Below, in pieces: positions 1 to 7,793 of a DNA stretch of 50,690 bases. Position numbers and translations under genes: made by a program. This DNA is from Desulfovirgula sp. (GTDB lineage Bacteria; Bacillota; Desulfotomaculia; Desulfotomaculales; Desulfocucumaceae). The DNA lies in the NCBI GenBank assembly GCA_020725625.1, contig DYET01000019.1:1-50690 (forward strand), in the 5' to 3' direction. The stretch's first letter is position 1. Every line of letters begins with the position of its first letter. The notes below the pieces were generated by a model. It was given only the letters and a program-made list of their open reading frames with translations. It did not search any database and was not told the origin of the DNA.

Positions 1-92
1 GTCATTTCCTGTTGCCCCAATTTAATTTTACTCAATGGGTGCGGCCGCCGCCGGAGGAGCGGCTTTTGTCATTGCAATTTCTGGTGATGGGT

Positions 93-698
93 TTACCGGT
101 AGACGGCGGCATACACCAGAACGGACTGGATCAGGCCGATGGCAAAGCCCAAAACCCCGCCGATTACCTCGATGTGCCTGAGTTCCCTGGCAGAAACCGA
201 CAGAACGATTTGCTCCAGCCGTTCCGGGGAAAAACTGTTGACCCTTTCTTCGACGATGGACCGGAAGTCGACCTTCTCCTTGATCAACGCCCCGATACGG
301 TCAATCAGATCGGTGGTGACGGCGCGAATCTCTGATCTTATCCGGTCGGTGGCAAGATCCGAAACCGTCCTCCTGACCGCCGCCGGCAAAAAGGCCGGGA
401 GCCTGTCCATTATCCTGTCCCTTATGGAAACGGCAACCGCCGCCTCGATCCTGTCCATGACCTCAGCGGACCCCACCGCCCCGGCCAGGTCGTTCACCGA
501 AATCAGCTCCCTCTCCACCACCTGCCCGATAATTCTGGCCAGGTCGGACCGCCTCTTGGGGACCACCCCCTGGATTGCATACCCCATCAGGTTCACCGGC
601 CTGTGGGGCCTGAAAATCAGTATTACCGCCACCCGGTTGGTAAGCCAGCCGATGGCCGCCCCGACCAGGGGCAGGCCTGCCAGATAAAATGCCTCCAA
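93..698 (-). CDS. DUF445 family membrane protein
   Basis: A 201-residue protein of the DUF445 (YheB-like) family. The N-terminus (about residues 5-28) is a hydrophobic segment containing GWLTNRVAV, followed by IFRPHRPVNLMG, both typical of the family. A second membrane segment lies at the very C-terminus (about 178-200). The soluble middle is rich in charged helices. It is much shorter than the roughly 380-residue Bacillus members but matches the short clostridial form. The start is probably the TTG at 698, with a GGGAGG about 12 bases upstream. It follows ytxC in the same direction after about 200 bases. The molecular function of the family is unknown; in sporeformers it is thought to be a membrane component. 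Confidence 0.8.
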   Translation of the reverse strand: MEAFYLAGLPLVGAAIGWLTNRVAVILIFRPHRPVNLMGYAIQGVVPKRRSDLARIIGQVVERELISVNDLAGAVGSAEVMDRIEAAVAVSIRDRIMDRLPAFLPAAVRRTVSDLATDRIRSEIRAVTTDLIDRIGALIKEKVDFRSIVEERVNSFSPERLEQIVLSVSARELRHIEVIGGVLGFAIGLIQSVLVYAAVYR

Positions 699-797
699 AG
701 TCTATCCCGACCTCCCAGGGTATTTTACCAGGAATCGGGGAAAAAGTTAACCTCCGTCTTTCAACACCGTACCGGAAGGCGCACAGTGGAAGCCCAT

Positions 798-837
798 AAA
801 AGGTTCGGCCCGGCGGGATTCCCCACCGGGACCTTTT
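798..837 (-). terminator. Inverted repeat, probable terminator of ytxC
   Basis: AAAAGGT and ACCTTTT form the outer arms, and CCCGG/CCGGG form an inner stem. It lies about 60 bases past the ytxC stop and ends in a short T run on the minus strand. This is seen in sequence; the function is inferred. Confidence 0.5.
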
Positions 838-897
838 CCTGCACTGCCGCAAAACACCTGCCGCCCGGAAGCCCGCACCGGACCGGGTGCCTAAAAC

Positions 898-1806
898 CTA
901 CGTATTCCCGGCTGTGCACAGGTCACAGCCCCGGCACAGGCTCACCCGCTGGGAGAAGATGTTCCCGACGGTTTCCAGGGTGGCCGGGGGAACCTCGGCC
1001 TTTCCGGTATGAAAGACTATTTCCCGGGGGGCGATGGTGATCAGGGAACTGATCAGCAGGTCTTCGTAGTTGATTTCGCTTTCCACCAGGTCCATGATGA
1101 AACCTTCCAGGTACGCGCTGTTAATCGCCCTGTGGTCGCCGTCAAAAAGCTTGAAAACCCCGTTCGCTTTCATAACCACGTTGACCACATCGGTGCGGGA
1201 GTCCTGGATGTCGACAAAGTACCTCAAAAGCTGGATAAACTCCTTGTATTCCCTGTCCAGGAGAAAGTCGTCCACCGCTTTGTCCGCCGCTTCCTGAAGC
1301 TCCTTGATGTACTCCTTGAGCCTGAATCTGATAAAACCCTCAATCACAATCTGATTGCACGTGCTGAGAAAATCCTGTAGTTTGGCCAGGATTATTCTTT
1401 TCTTTCTCATTTTCAGGACTGAGTCCCGGTCACCGGAGTTGAAATCCTCAAGATAGTTGAGGGCGTTCCGGAAAATTGCCCGGCGTTCCTCTTCCCCGAA
1501 ATAATAATAGTTTTCCCTGATGATGTCCACCAGCATCGACTTCTGCCACTTGCACATGATCAGGTCGGTAAGGACGTCTGCCAAGTATTGCTTGAACAGG
1601 GCCAGGGCGTCTTCGTCGCTGCAGCCTCCGTTTCCCCGGCCTGACACGCTGCAGGAGAGAAAGACGTACTTACCGGCCGGGTTTTCCTGAATGTTGAACT
1701 TGAGCCCGCTCCTTTCAAGCTGTTTCAAGTCGCTGGCCAGCCGGGCCTTGATCAGTTCTATGTAATTCGAAGCCCCGATTGAGATCTGGTTCACCGCATG
1801 TCTCAC
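898..1806 (-). CDS. ytxC: Putative sporulation protein YtxC
   Basis: A 302-residue protein recognised as the YtxC family, a conserved protein of endospore formers whose biochemical role is not known. The sequence is largely helical and charged (a long segment around residues 95-210 rich in K, E and L). A C-terminal cysteine cluster CRGCDLC is present at about residues 292-298. The ATG at 1806 has a strong AAAAAGGAGTGAGAC ribosome-binding site directly upstream, so this start is well supported. The region before it has a perfect TATAAT hexamer on the minus strand (1888-1893) but only a weak -35. It is transcribed alone or with the DUF445 gene, from which it is separated by a hairpin. Confidence 0.8.
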   Translation of the reverse strand: MRHAVNQISIGASNYIELIKARLASDLKQLERSGLKFNIQENPAGKYVFLSCSVSGRGNGGCSDEDALALFKQYLADVLTDLIMCKWQKSMLVDIIRENYYYFGEEERRAIFRNALNYLEDFNSGDRDSVLKMRKKRIILAKLQDFLSTCNQIVIEGFIRFRLKEYIKELQEAADKAVDDFLLDREYKEFIQLLRYFVDIQDSRTDVVNVVMKANGVFKLFDGDHRAINSAYLEGFIMDLVESEINYEDLLISSLITIAPREIVFHTGKAEVPPATLETVGNIFSQRVSLCRGCDLCTAGNT

Positions 1807-2112
1807 TCCTTTTTCTTATTCGCAACAAACGCCTGAGTGAGAAAAGCCCGACAACTGCGGTTAAAAACAAGGCACATGCCGTGTTACATTATATGAACGG
1901 CTAAAAACAGGTATACAAATATAATTTGTTTTTAAAAAGTATGAACAAAAAAACGCGCATAAATGCCTTGAAAAATTTCTTGCGAATTCCTAGAACATGG
2001 AGTCAAGAATTTTTTTGGCGCAATCCGGGGCTTATATGAAGAATAACGGGTCAACTTGAAAAGGGAAAAAAAAAGCTTGCAAGAATATACATATCAGGGA
2101 AGGTGATTGCCA
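1807..2112. other. AT-rich divergent intergenic region
   Basis: No gene is seen. It lies between divergent genes and should hold promoters for both. On the minus strand a TATAAT hexamer sits at 1888-1893 (for ytxC), without a good -35. An AT-rich inverted repeat has arms at about 1973-1984 (AAAATTTCTTG-like) and 2005-2016 (CAAGAATTTTTT). It could be an attenuator or binding site. Base composition is clearly lower in G+C than the flanking genes. Confidence 0.5.
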
Positions 2113-2625
2113 ATGTTAAACATAAAACTGGCCGCGGATTTGAAAAAAGCGGGTCTTTCCTGGTCGCCGGAGGCCGGGGATTGGTTCGCCACCAAGCTTA
2201 CGCCGACATGGTGGCTCAAGGGCAAAAAAAGAGCGGAAGAAGATCTTTGCCTTTTGACCGCACAGCCCACTGAAAACGGGTGTTATGGCTGGAGTATAGT
2301 GGATACCGAGCCTTTTTGCGAGCTTTTGTCCCCCGACGGCACCCGCCAGGAAGAGAACTGGGATTGCCTGGAAAATAATTTCCTTTGGCTTCCCCGGGTG
2401 GACCAGTTGGCCAGGGAGCTGAGCATGCGCACAAAATCCTTCCACATCCTTTACAAGGGCCCCGGCTGCGACCCGTCGGACCGCACCGGATACTGGGTGG
2501 CATATACCACCGGAGACGGCGGCACCGGGAAAGCACCGGCCAGCGAGGATTTCTATTCCAATTCCCTGGAAGAGGCCCTGGCCCGCGCGCTCATCACCCT
2601 GCTTAATAAGGAAAAAGGAGGTTAA
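2113..2625 (+). CDS. Hypothetical protein
   Basis: A 170-residue soluble protein that I do not recognise. It is rich in tryptophan and acidic residues (WSPEAGDWFATK near the N-terminus, WSIVDTEPF around residue 60) and has no signal peptide or membrane segment. I chose the ATG at 2113 because GGGAAGGTGA lies about 6 bases before it. An in-frame TTG at 2107 abuts that site and is less likely. The gene ends 4 bases before the convergent small gene at 2630. Codon use resembles the neighbours. Confidence 0.6.
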   Translation: MLNIKLAADLKKAGLSWSPEAGDWFATKLTPTWWLKGKKRAEEDLCLLTAQPTENGCYGWSIVDTEPFCELLSPDGTRQEENWDCLENNFLWLPRVDQLARELSMRTKSFHILYKGPGCDPSDRTGYWVAYTTGDGGTGKAPASEDFYSNSLEEALARALITLLNKEKGG

Positions 2626-2629
2626 CGCG

Positions 2630-2806
2630 CTATTCATTGTGCTTCTCGGTGTAAAAACCGGGTATTTCTCCGGGATTCCTGTTCAAGCCCCGGGCCAGGG
2701 GAGTTCCGGTATCCGCCATTTGCCGGGCCCTCCGGGTCAGGTATTTGAAGTCGGGGTCCGGCCTCATCCTGGTGATTACCTTCTTTTCACCGCTGTTTTC
2801 CTCCAT
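2630..2806 (-). CDS. Small hypothetical protein, 58 aa
   Basis: A 58-residue, highly charged protein with no recognised domain. It begins MEENSGEKKV and is rich in Arg, Lys and Glu, so it is probably soluble and partly disordered. The ATG at 2806 is preceded by a good site (GGAGGTGTTTTG). Reading further upstream would extend it, but only without a ribosome-binding site. It converges with the gene at 2113 and is divergent from the phosphatase at 2915. Function unknown. Confidence 0.5.
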   Translation of the reverse strand: MEENSGEKKVITRMRPDPDFKYLTRRARQMADTGTPLARGLNRNPGEIPGFYTEKHNE

Positions 2807-2914
2807 CAAAACACCTCCAGTTGATATGATGATCAATTTTTTTCCGGACAATACTAATACAGCCCGATACAGTCCGAATTTTTGGAAAAGGATTTGGAAA
2901 AGGAGACCGATAGC

Positions 2915-3739
2915 TTGAAGGACGCAAGCCAAGCCCTTGAAAAGGCATCCGACATAGTTGTGGAGGCTGGAAAAATGGTCAGGGCAAACCTGGGAGGCCG
3001 ATTTTCAACAGGCTTCAAGTCCTGCCCGGCAGACCTGGTCACCGAAGTGGACAGGCGCTCCCAGTCCTTTATCCTGGAGGGCCTCGGCAAGGCTTTTCCG
3101 GACCACCGCCTGGTGGCCGAGGAGGATTTCACGGAGGATGACCTGGCCCTGGACGACCGGCCGGTGTGGTTTATTGATCCGCTGGACGGGACCACCAACT
3201 TCGTTTTCGGCATTCCCATCTGCGCCGTGACGGTCTCCCTTGCCTTAGGCGGGAGACCCGTTCTGGGAGCAGTCTACGATCCCTTCAGGGAAGAGCTTTT
3301 CACCGCCGCCAGGGGAAGTGGATCATACCTCAACAAAAAAAGGATACGGGTGGACCGGACCAGGAAAAAACTGGCCGAAAGCCTGATTGCGACGGGGTTT
3401 CCATCCTCCGACCGGTTTAAGGGGGAAATGCTCAGGGCAAATTTCACGGCCATATTTTCCAAGGCAGTGGACGTCAGGGCCTTTGGATCAGCCGCCCTTG
3501 AGCTGGCCTACATAGCCTGCGGAAGAATAACCGGGTACTGGGAAGTATGTTTGAGGCCGTGGGACGTGGCCGCCGGGATAGTCCTGGTGGAAGAGTCCGG
3601 CGGAAGAATCAGCGACCTGTGCGGTAACGACCTGCTGCTTGAAAACCACGTTTCCATCGCCGCCAGCAACGGTCTCATTCACGGGGAGCTTATTTCCGAT
3701 TTGGGTTTCCTGCCGGGTTCCAAACCATCAAATAAATAG
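2915..3739 (+). CDS. Inositol monophosphatase family protein
   Basis: A Mg-dependent sugar or inositol phosphatase of the IMPase/FBPase/CysQ superfamily. Visible motifs are DLVTEVD (about residues 41-47), the acidic metal motif EED, the signature DPLDGTTNF (about 90-98), and the C-terminal WDVAAG (about 205-210). Together these give the complete metal-binding active site. The length of about 274 residues is normal. I prefer the TTG at 2915 because AAAAGGAG lies 9 bases upstream. An in-frame TTG at 2882 would add 11 residues but has no ribosome-binding site. The substrate cannot be told from sequence; inositol-1-phosphate, fructose-1,6-bisphosphate and adenosine 3',5'-bisphosphate are all used by relatives. 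Confidence 0.88.
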   Translation: MKDASQALEKASDIVVEAGKMVRANLGGRFSTGFKSCPADLVTEVDRRSQSFILEGLGKAFPDHRLVAEEDFTEDDLALDDRPVWFIDPLDGTTNFVFGIPICAVTVSLALGGRPVLGAVYDPFREELFTAARGSGSYLNKKRIRVDRTRKKLAESLIATGFPSSDRFKGEMLRANFTAIFSKAVDVRAFGSAALELAYIACGRITGYWEVCLRPWDVAAGIVLVEESGGRISDLCGNDLLLENHVSIAASNGLIHGELISDLGFLPGSKPSNK

Positions 3740-4176
3740 CAATTCAAACTGAACCGGCCTTATTAAAAGAACGCAGGCAATATACTCGTTAAATCACCGG
3801 CCAGGAGCGTATACGGGGTTTGAGAAATATATAACATAATGATATTCTTCGATCAGGATTTGTTTAATATTTCACATACTCCGTCAGCAACCCTGCATAA
3901 ATCTTGCAATTCAAAGATAATAACCCACCTCTCCTTTCCCACACCCCGTATAGGGGCTTTTTTTTGGCCATAATTTTAAATTTGGGAGCGTTTGAAGACA
4001 GGGATCAAAGTTTGAGAAATTAGTAACAACTTTCCCGAAAACCCTTCTACATGCTATCTTTTTCACTTTTCTTCCCGGCTTCCCCTCCGGGTTCACAGCA
4101 TTTGTTGGATGTTTTTTTTACCTTTTTCTGCTTTAATATATATGGGCCAAAAATATACGATTTCTAGGAGGACAAA
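3740..4176. other. AT-rich intergenic region
   Basis: A 437-base stretch without a convincing gene. It holds a short hairpin (CCCC-GTATA-GGGG, 3944-3956) followed by a run of nine T, a possible weak terminator for the upstream phosphatase. Further on is T-rich sequence up to the AGGAGG site of the next gene. A possible -10-like TAATATAT lies near 4133-4140. Small open frames here lack ribosome-binding sites and family resemblance. Confidence 0.45.
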
Positions 4177-4713
4177 ATGAGAGAAGTAAAACAAATCTAC
4201 CGGTACGGCGAATTTTACCCGGAGGTGGACGAATCGGTGTTCTTGGCCCCGGGGGCCAAGGTGGTGGGAAAGGTCAAGATCGGCAGCCAGTCCAGCATCT
4301 GGTACAACGCCGTGGTGCGGGGAGACGCCGACAGGGTAGTCATCGGCAGCGGCACCAACATTCAGGACAACTGCACCCTGCACGCAGACCAGGGTTTTCC
4401 CCTGGTACTGGGGGACAGAATTTCAGTCGGGCACAATTCCGTACTGCACGGGTGCATAGTGGAGGATGACGTGCTTGTGGGTATGGGCGCCGTGATCCTC
4501 AACGGGGCGAAAATAGGGGCCGGATCGGTGGTGGGCGCAGGGTCGGTGGTTATTCAGGGCATGGAGGTTCCGCCGGAGCACCTGGTAATGGGCCTGCCGG
4601 CCAAAATCATAAGGCCGCTAAAACACGGCGAAGCCGCTGATTTCCGGGCCATGGCCGAAAGGTACAGGCTGAGGTCCCGCTTTGTCCTGGGCCTGGGCCC
4701 AACGCCGGACTAG
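4177..4713 (+). CDS. Gamma-carbonic anhydrase family protein
   Basis: A 178-residue left-handed beta-helix protein made of hexapeptide repeats of the [LIV]-G-x4 type (for example VVGKVKIG, VLVGMG, VVGAGSVV). It has the metal-ligand histidines of the gamma-carbonic anhydrase/YrdA/PaaY family in NCTLH and GHNSVLHG. Members form trimers with zinc or iron at the interfaces, and many have weak or no measured carbonic anhydrase activity. Length and repeat number fit the family. The ATG has a strong AGGAGG site 6 bases upstream. It stands alone, convergent with the helicase gene. Confidence 0.88.
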   Translation: MREVKQIYRYGEFYPEVDESVFLAPGAKVVGKVKIGSQSSIWYNAVVRGDADRVVIGSGTNIQDNCTLHADQGFPLVLGDRISVGHNSVLHGCIVEDDVLVGMGAVILNGAKIGAGSVVGAGSVVIQGMEVPPEHLVMGLPAKIIRPLKHGEAADFRAMAERYRLRSRFVLGLGPTPD

Positions 4714-4737
4714 GGAGTTCCCTCTTTTCGATAGTCT

Positions 4738-6516
4738 TTAGATACCTGGTATGGCTATTTCGTCGCGGTCCAGCCTGAGCCTAATGTTTTCGATTTGCCT
4801 GCGCAGTCCGGTGTCGTCACCGGCAGCCCTTTCAATCTGCCTCAAAAGATCTATCTCCCGCCTGATTATGGAGAAGATATCTCCCTCCTGGAGATTGGTC
4901 ATGGACAGCAGTTCCTCGAAAGAGGCCCCCTCGTACCAGGCCGAAGCAAGCGGCCCGGGCAAAGGCGACCAGACGCAAAAATTTTCGGGAACGCCGCTCC
5001 GCAGCAGCGACTTTCTCAGTGTTTCAACCTCCCGGAGGCTGTAGGGGCCGGGTTCCACGCTGTCGTCCCGGCCCGGCACGTAATCCACGCCGGCCAGGAT
5101 GGCCGCCACCAGCGCCGGGGGCATATCCCTGATTAGGCCGTTGAAAACAAGCTCGGTCACCAGTATCTCCTGTACGTGGAGGTGCAGGGCAAAGACGCCC
5201 CTGGGCAGAAGCTTTCTCCCCTCAACGTAGGACATGTCCTCCAGCAGGTCCCAGACCCTGTTGAAATCCCTCTCGTAATCCCTGGCATGGCTGCCCAGAA
5301 CCCTCATCCTCCGTTCAAGCCTGCTTTTTCTCTCGGCCAGGTCAGTCTGCTTCCTCCTGGCCTCGGTGCAGGGCCGGTGATGGCACTTCTTCTGGGCTGT
5401 TTTCAGCAGTTCCCGGATTTCCTCCCTGCGCTCCCGCATCCCGGGCCTTCCCCGCTTGTTTTTACGGGCCAGGGAACGCAGCTCCTTTTTCAGCTTTGAC
5501 CTCATCATATAGCAGGCCGGCGTGTCCACCTGCGGGCAAAAAACACCTTCAAGGGCAGCCAGCTTCTCTTCCAAGCCGGCAAGATCCTCCTTTATTTTTC
5601 TGCCCTCCCGGTTGTTCTGGTAGACCGCCAGGTTTTGGTCGAGCAGGCGGTTAATTTCCTCGTCGGTCTTCCAGTATAGAAGGCTTAAGACGGTGTTCGG
5701 GGAGATTACCAGGCGGCCCCTGACCGGCTCGATTTCCTCTTCACTGTAGAATCCGGCCTGATCCGGAAAGCGGTGGTCAATCCGGACATAAACCCTTCCC
5801 ACCGGATCAAATCCCCTTCTGCCGGCCCTGCCGGCCATCTGGAAGAATTCCCGGTTCAAAAGCCCCCTGAATTCACGGCCGTCCCATTTCCTGCAGGTGT
5901 CAAAAACCGTGCTGGCAGCGGGAAAATTTACACCCACGGCGAAGGTCTCGGTGCAGAAGAGCACGTATATCAATCTCATTTCATACAGCCTTTCCACCAG
6001 GTCCTTCAGGGCGGGGGACAGGCCGGCGTGGTGGTAGGCGATACCCTGGGTGAGAATTTGCTTTAATTTACCCCTTCTCGGTCCGAACAAGCCGGGATGG
6101 GTATCCTCGGTCTCTTTGATTATTTCCCTGACCCTGGCCTTTTCCCTCTGGTAAAGAAAATCCCATTCCCTGCTCAATTCATCTGCCAGGAGCTCTGTTT
6201 TTCCCCGGCTGAAGGTAAAATAAAGGGCCGGCAGGTAATTCTGGATGGCGTTGATTACCTCCGAGCACGAGGGGTTCCCGCCGGTCTGGGCCATTCTGTT
6301 CACCACCAATTTAGGCCGTAAGCCTTCAGACGTCAATGTCTTGGGCTGACAGCCCGAGGACTTCACTATTAAAGAAAGCGCCCGGGACAATCGACCCCGG
6401 GGAAACACTTCAAGGTCATTCCGCCGGTCACAGGCCGGAAGCCGCCTGCGGCCGAGAATCCACCTGCTCAGTCGCAGGCCAGGGCCTCGTCGCCGCCCTC
6501 CGGCAGAGCCGCCCAC
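4738..6516 (-). CDS. Ski2-type helicase, C-terminal part (broken gene)
   Basis: This frame carries the second half of a Ski2/Mtr4-like superfamily II helicase. Seen are the RecA-like domain 2 with YHHAGL, FAVGVNFPA and the signature QMAGRAGRRGFD, then a long coiled charged segment, and a C-terminal DSHCT-like arch region (DMPPALVAAILAGVDYVPG). It continues the helicase begun at 7271 but in another reading frame. The two frames overlap only at 6468-6516. The first 70 or so residues of this frame, up to VVNRMAQ, do not look like helicase and correspond to the inter-domain linker. Either an indel (real or sequencing error) splits one gene, or a separate protein starts near the ATG of MAQTGG with a weak ribosome-binding site. 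Confidence 0.7.
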   Translation of the reverse strand: MGGSAGGRRRGPGLRLSRWILGRRRLPACDRRNDLEVFPRGRLSRALSLIVKSSGCQPKTLTSEGLRPKLVVNRMAQTGGNPSCSEVINAIQNYLPALYFTFSRGKTELLADELSREWDFLYQREKARVREIIKETEDTHPGLFGPRRGKLKQILTQGIAYHHAGLSPALKDLVERLYEMRLIYVLFCTETFAVGVNFPAASTVFDTCRKWDGREFRGLLNREFFQMAGRAGRRGFDPVGRVYVRIDHRFPDQAGFYSEEEIEPVRGRLVISPNTVLSLLYWKTDEEINRLLDQNLAVYQNNREGRKIKEDLAGLEEKLAALEGVFCPQVDTPACYMMRSKLKKELRSLARKNKRGRPGMRERREEIRELLKTAQKKCHHRPCTEARRKQTDLAERKSRLERRMRVLGSHARDYERDFNRVWDLLEDMSYVEGRKLLPRGVFALHLHVQEILVTELVFNGLIRDMPPALVAAILAGVDYVPGRDDSVEPGPYSLREVETLRKSLLRSGVPENFCVWSPLPGPLASAWYEGASFEELLSMTNLQEGDIFSIIRREIDLLRQIERAAGDDTGLRRQIENIRLRLDRDEIAIPGI

Positions 6517-7271
6517 CGCCCCCGGCGCCTTTCCAAACGCTGCCTGATGTATTCCCTGGCCCCTCCTTCATCCAAAACGTCGCTTTCCGGGGTAATCCAG
6601 CCCAATTCCAGCGGGACCGCCCGGCACCTTTCCTCGATCACCTTCACCGGCCGGCCCCTGACCTCGGCAATCCAGGAAGCCAGCTCCCGGACATTGGGGA
6701 CGGTGGCCGACAGCCCGACAATCCTAATGTGAGGCGGAGCGAATATTATGCTCTCCTCCCAGGCGGTGCCCCGTTCCCTGTCATCCAGGTAGTGCAGTTC
6801 GTCGAAAATGACGTGGGTCATGCCGTCCAGCATCTCGGGGTTGGCAAAGCACCAGTTTCTGAATATCTCGGTGGTCATAACCAACAGCGGCGCCCTCTCG
6901 TTCACCGATACATCGCCGGTGATCAGGCCGACCTTCTCCACCCCGAACATGCCGGTAAAATCACGGTACTTCTGATTGGACAGGGCCTTGATGGGAGAAG
7001 TGTAGACAATCCCCCGGCCGCCGTCCAGAACCTGACCGATAAGCCTTTCGGCTATAAGGGTCTTGCCCGTCCCAGTGGGTGCGGCCACCAGCACATTGTG
7101 GCCCTCCGCCAGGAAGTTTATGGCCAGTTGTTGAAAAGGATCCAGCTGGATGGGCCCTGCCGGAACGGCCCTGCCGGAATCGCGCCTGAACGGGCGGCGC
7201 TTTGTTTTCTGCCTCGGCTTTTCTCCCGCAAACAAGTTTTTTCTCCTTTCACTGGCCCGCATCTCGCACAT
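6468..7271 (-). CDS. Ski2-type helicase, N-terminal part (broken gene)
   Basis: A 267-residue open frame holding RecA-like domain 1 of a Ski2-type DEAD/DEAH helicase: Q-motif-like LDPFQQLAI (about residues 43-51), Walker A PTGTGKT (about 64-70), SPIKALSNQK (motif Ia), Walker B DELH (about 137-140) and SAT (motif III). It stops at a TGA before domain 2. The rest of the helicase lies downstream at 4738-6516 in another frame. Alone this half could bind ATP but not work as a helicase. It begins opposite the zinc-ribbon gene at 7479 across a shared promoter region. The overlap has no slippery heptamer, so programmed frameshifting is not favoured. Confidence 0.75.
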   Translation of the reverse strand: MCEMRASERRKNLFAGEKPRQKTKRRPFRRDSGRAVPAGPIQLDPFQQLAINFLAEGHNVLVAAPTGTGKTLIAERLIGQVLDGGRGIVYTSPIKALSNQKYRDFTGMFGVEKVGLITGDVSVNERAPLLVMTTEIFRNWCFANPEMLDGMTHVIFDELHYLDDRERGTAWEESIIFAPPHIRIVGLSATVPNVRELASWIAEVRGRPVKVIEERCRAVPLELGWITPESDVLDEGGAREYIRQRLERRRGRWAALPEGGDEALACD

Positions 7272-7385
7272 TATGATTATATACTATTTTTAAGCAAATG
7301 AATCAATAAAAAACTTGATTTGTCCCGCAGCAGATGCCCTCCGGCAGTCCCTTGCCGGACCGGAAAAATATTTTCAAAGAATGAT

Positions 7386-7413
7386 TTGGAAAAACCCGAT
7401 CAGGTTATATAAT
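7386..7413 (+). promoter_or_regulatory. Sigma-A type promoter of zinc-ribbon gene
   Basis: TTGGAA and a perfect TATAAT are separated by 16 bases. They sit about 65 bases before the TTG start at 7479. Confidence 0.6.
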
Positions 7414-7478
7414 AGTATAATAATAATATGCCGTCCAGGAACCAGACCGCCATAACATCCTAAAGGAGGGGATGCCCG

Positions 7479-7685
7479 TTGAACCGGGATAACCGCCAGG
7501 CCGATTACCGGGTGAATACCAGGGATAACACCAACATCAGCGTTGAAATCAAGTGCTGTGGCCAACACATAGGGGAAATAAGGTTCAAGGACGGGGAGGA
7601 AAAGAAATGCCCCCGCTGCGGCAGGAGGCACCGGCTGCGTATCGGCCACAACCACTTTCACTTGACGCAGTATTCGCCCGAATAA
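7479..7685 (+). CDS. Small zinc-ribbon protein, 68 aa
   Basis: A 68-residue protein with a central zinc-ribbon-like motif: KCCGQHIGEIRF (about residues 25-36) and CPRCGRRHRLRIGHNH (about 44-59). That gives two cysteine pairs plus several histidines, probably one structural zinc. The N-terminus is polar. The TTG start is preceded by AAAGGAGGGG, spaced about 9 bases, and a good promoter lies upstream. It is followed by a stem-loop and T run at 7731-7772, so it is likely monocistronic. Possible roles such as nucleic-acid binding or a Com-like zinc finger are inference only. Confidence 0.65.
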   Translation: MNRDNRQADYRVNTRDNTNISVEIKCCGQHIGEIRFKDGEEKKCPRCGRRHRLRIGHNHFHLTQYSPE

Positions 7686-7730
7686 AGGTTTGGAATTCCC
7701 CTGGGGGCGGACAGGGTTTCTTACAGGTGA

Positions 7731-7783
7731 ATCTGATGCGGGCGAAAGCCCCGGTGGAGAACGCATCTGCAGTTTTTCTGGTG
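7731..7783 (+). terminator. Nested stem-loop terminator
   Basis: Outer arms GATGCG/CGCATC (about 7735-7764) enclose a GNRA hairpin GGGC-GAAA-GCCC. TGCAG and a T5 run follow. It fits an intrinsic terminator for the zinc-ribbon gene. Confidence 0.5.
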
Positions 7784-7793
7784 GACTGCTTTT

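Noticed and set aside
3911-4383. Open frames on the minus strand at 3911-4096 and 4093-4383
   Set aside because: The first lacks a ribosome-binding site and lies in AT-rich intergenic DNA. The second is antisense to the gamma-carbonic anhydrase gene. Neither shows family motifs.
6468-6516. Programmed ribosomal frameshift in the helicase
   Set aside because: No slippery heptamer such as A_AAA_AAG and no clear stimulatory structure directly downstream in the overlap.
6336-7301. Plus-strand open frame across the helicase break
   Set aside because: Proline- and glycine-rich composition, no ribosome-binding site, and antisense to clear helicase motifs.
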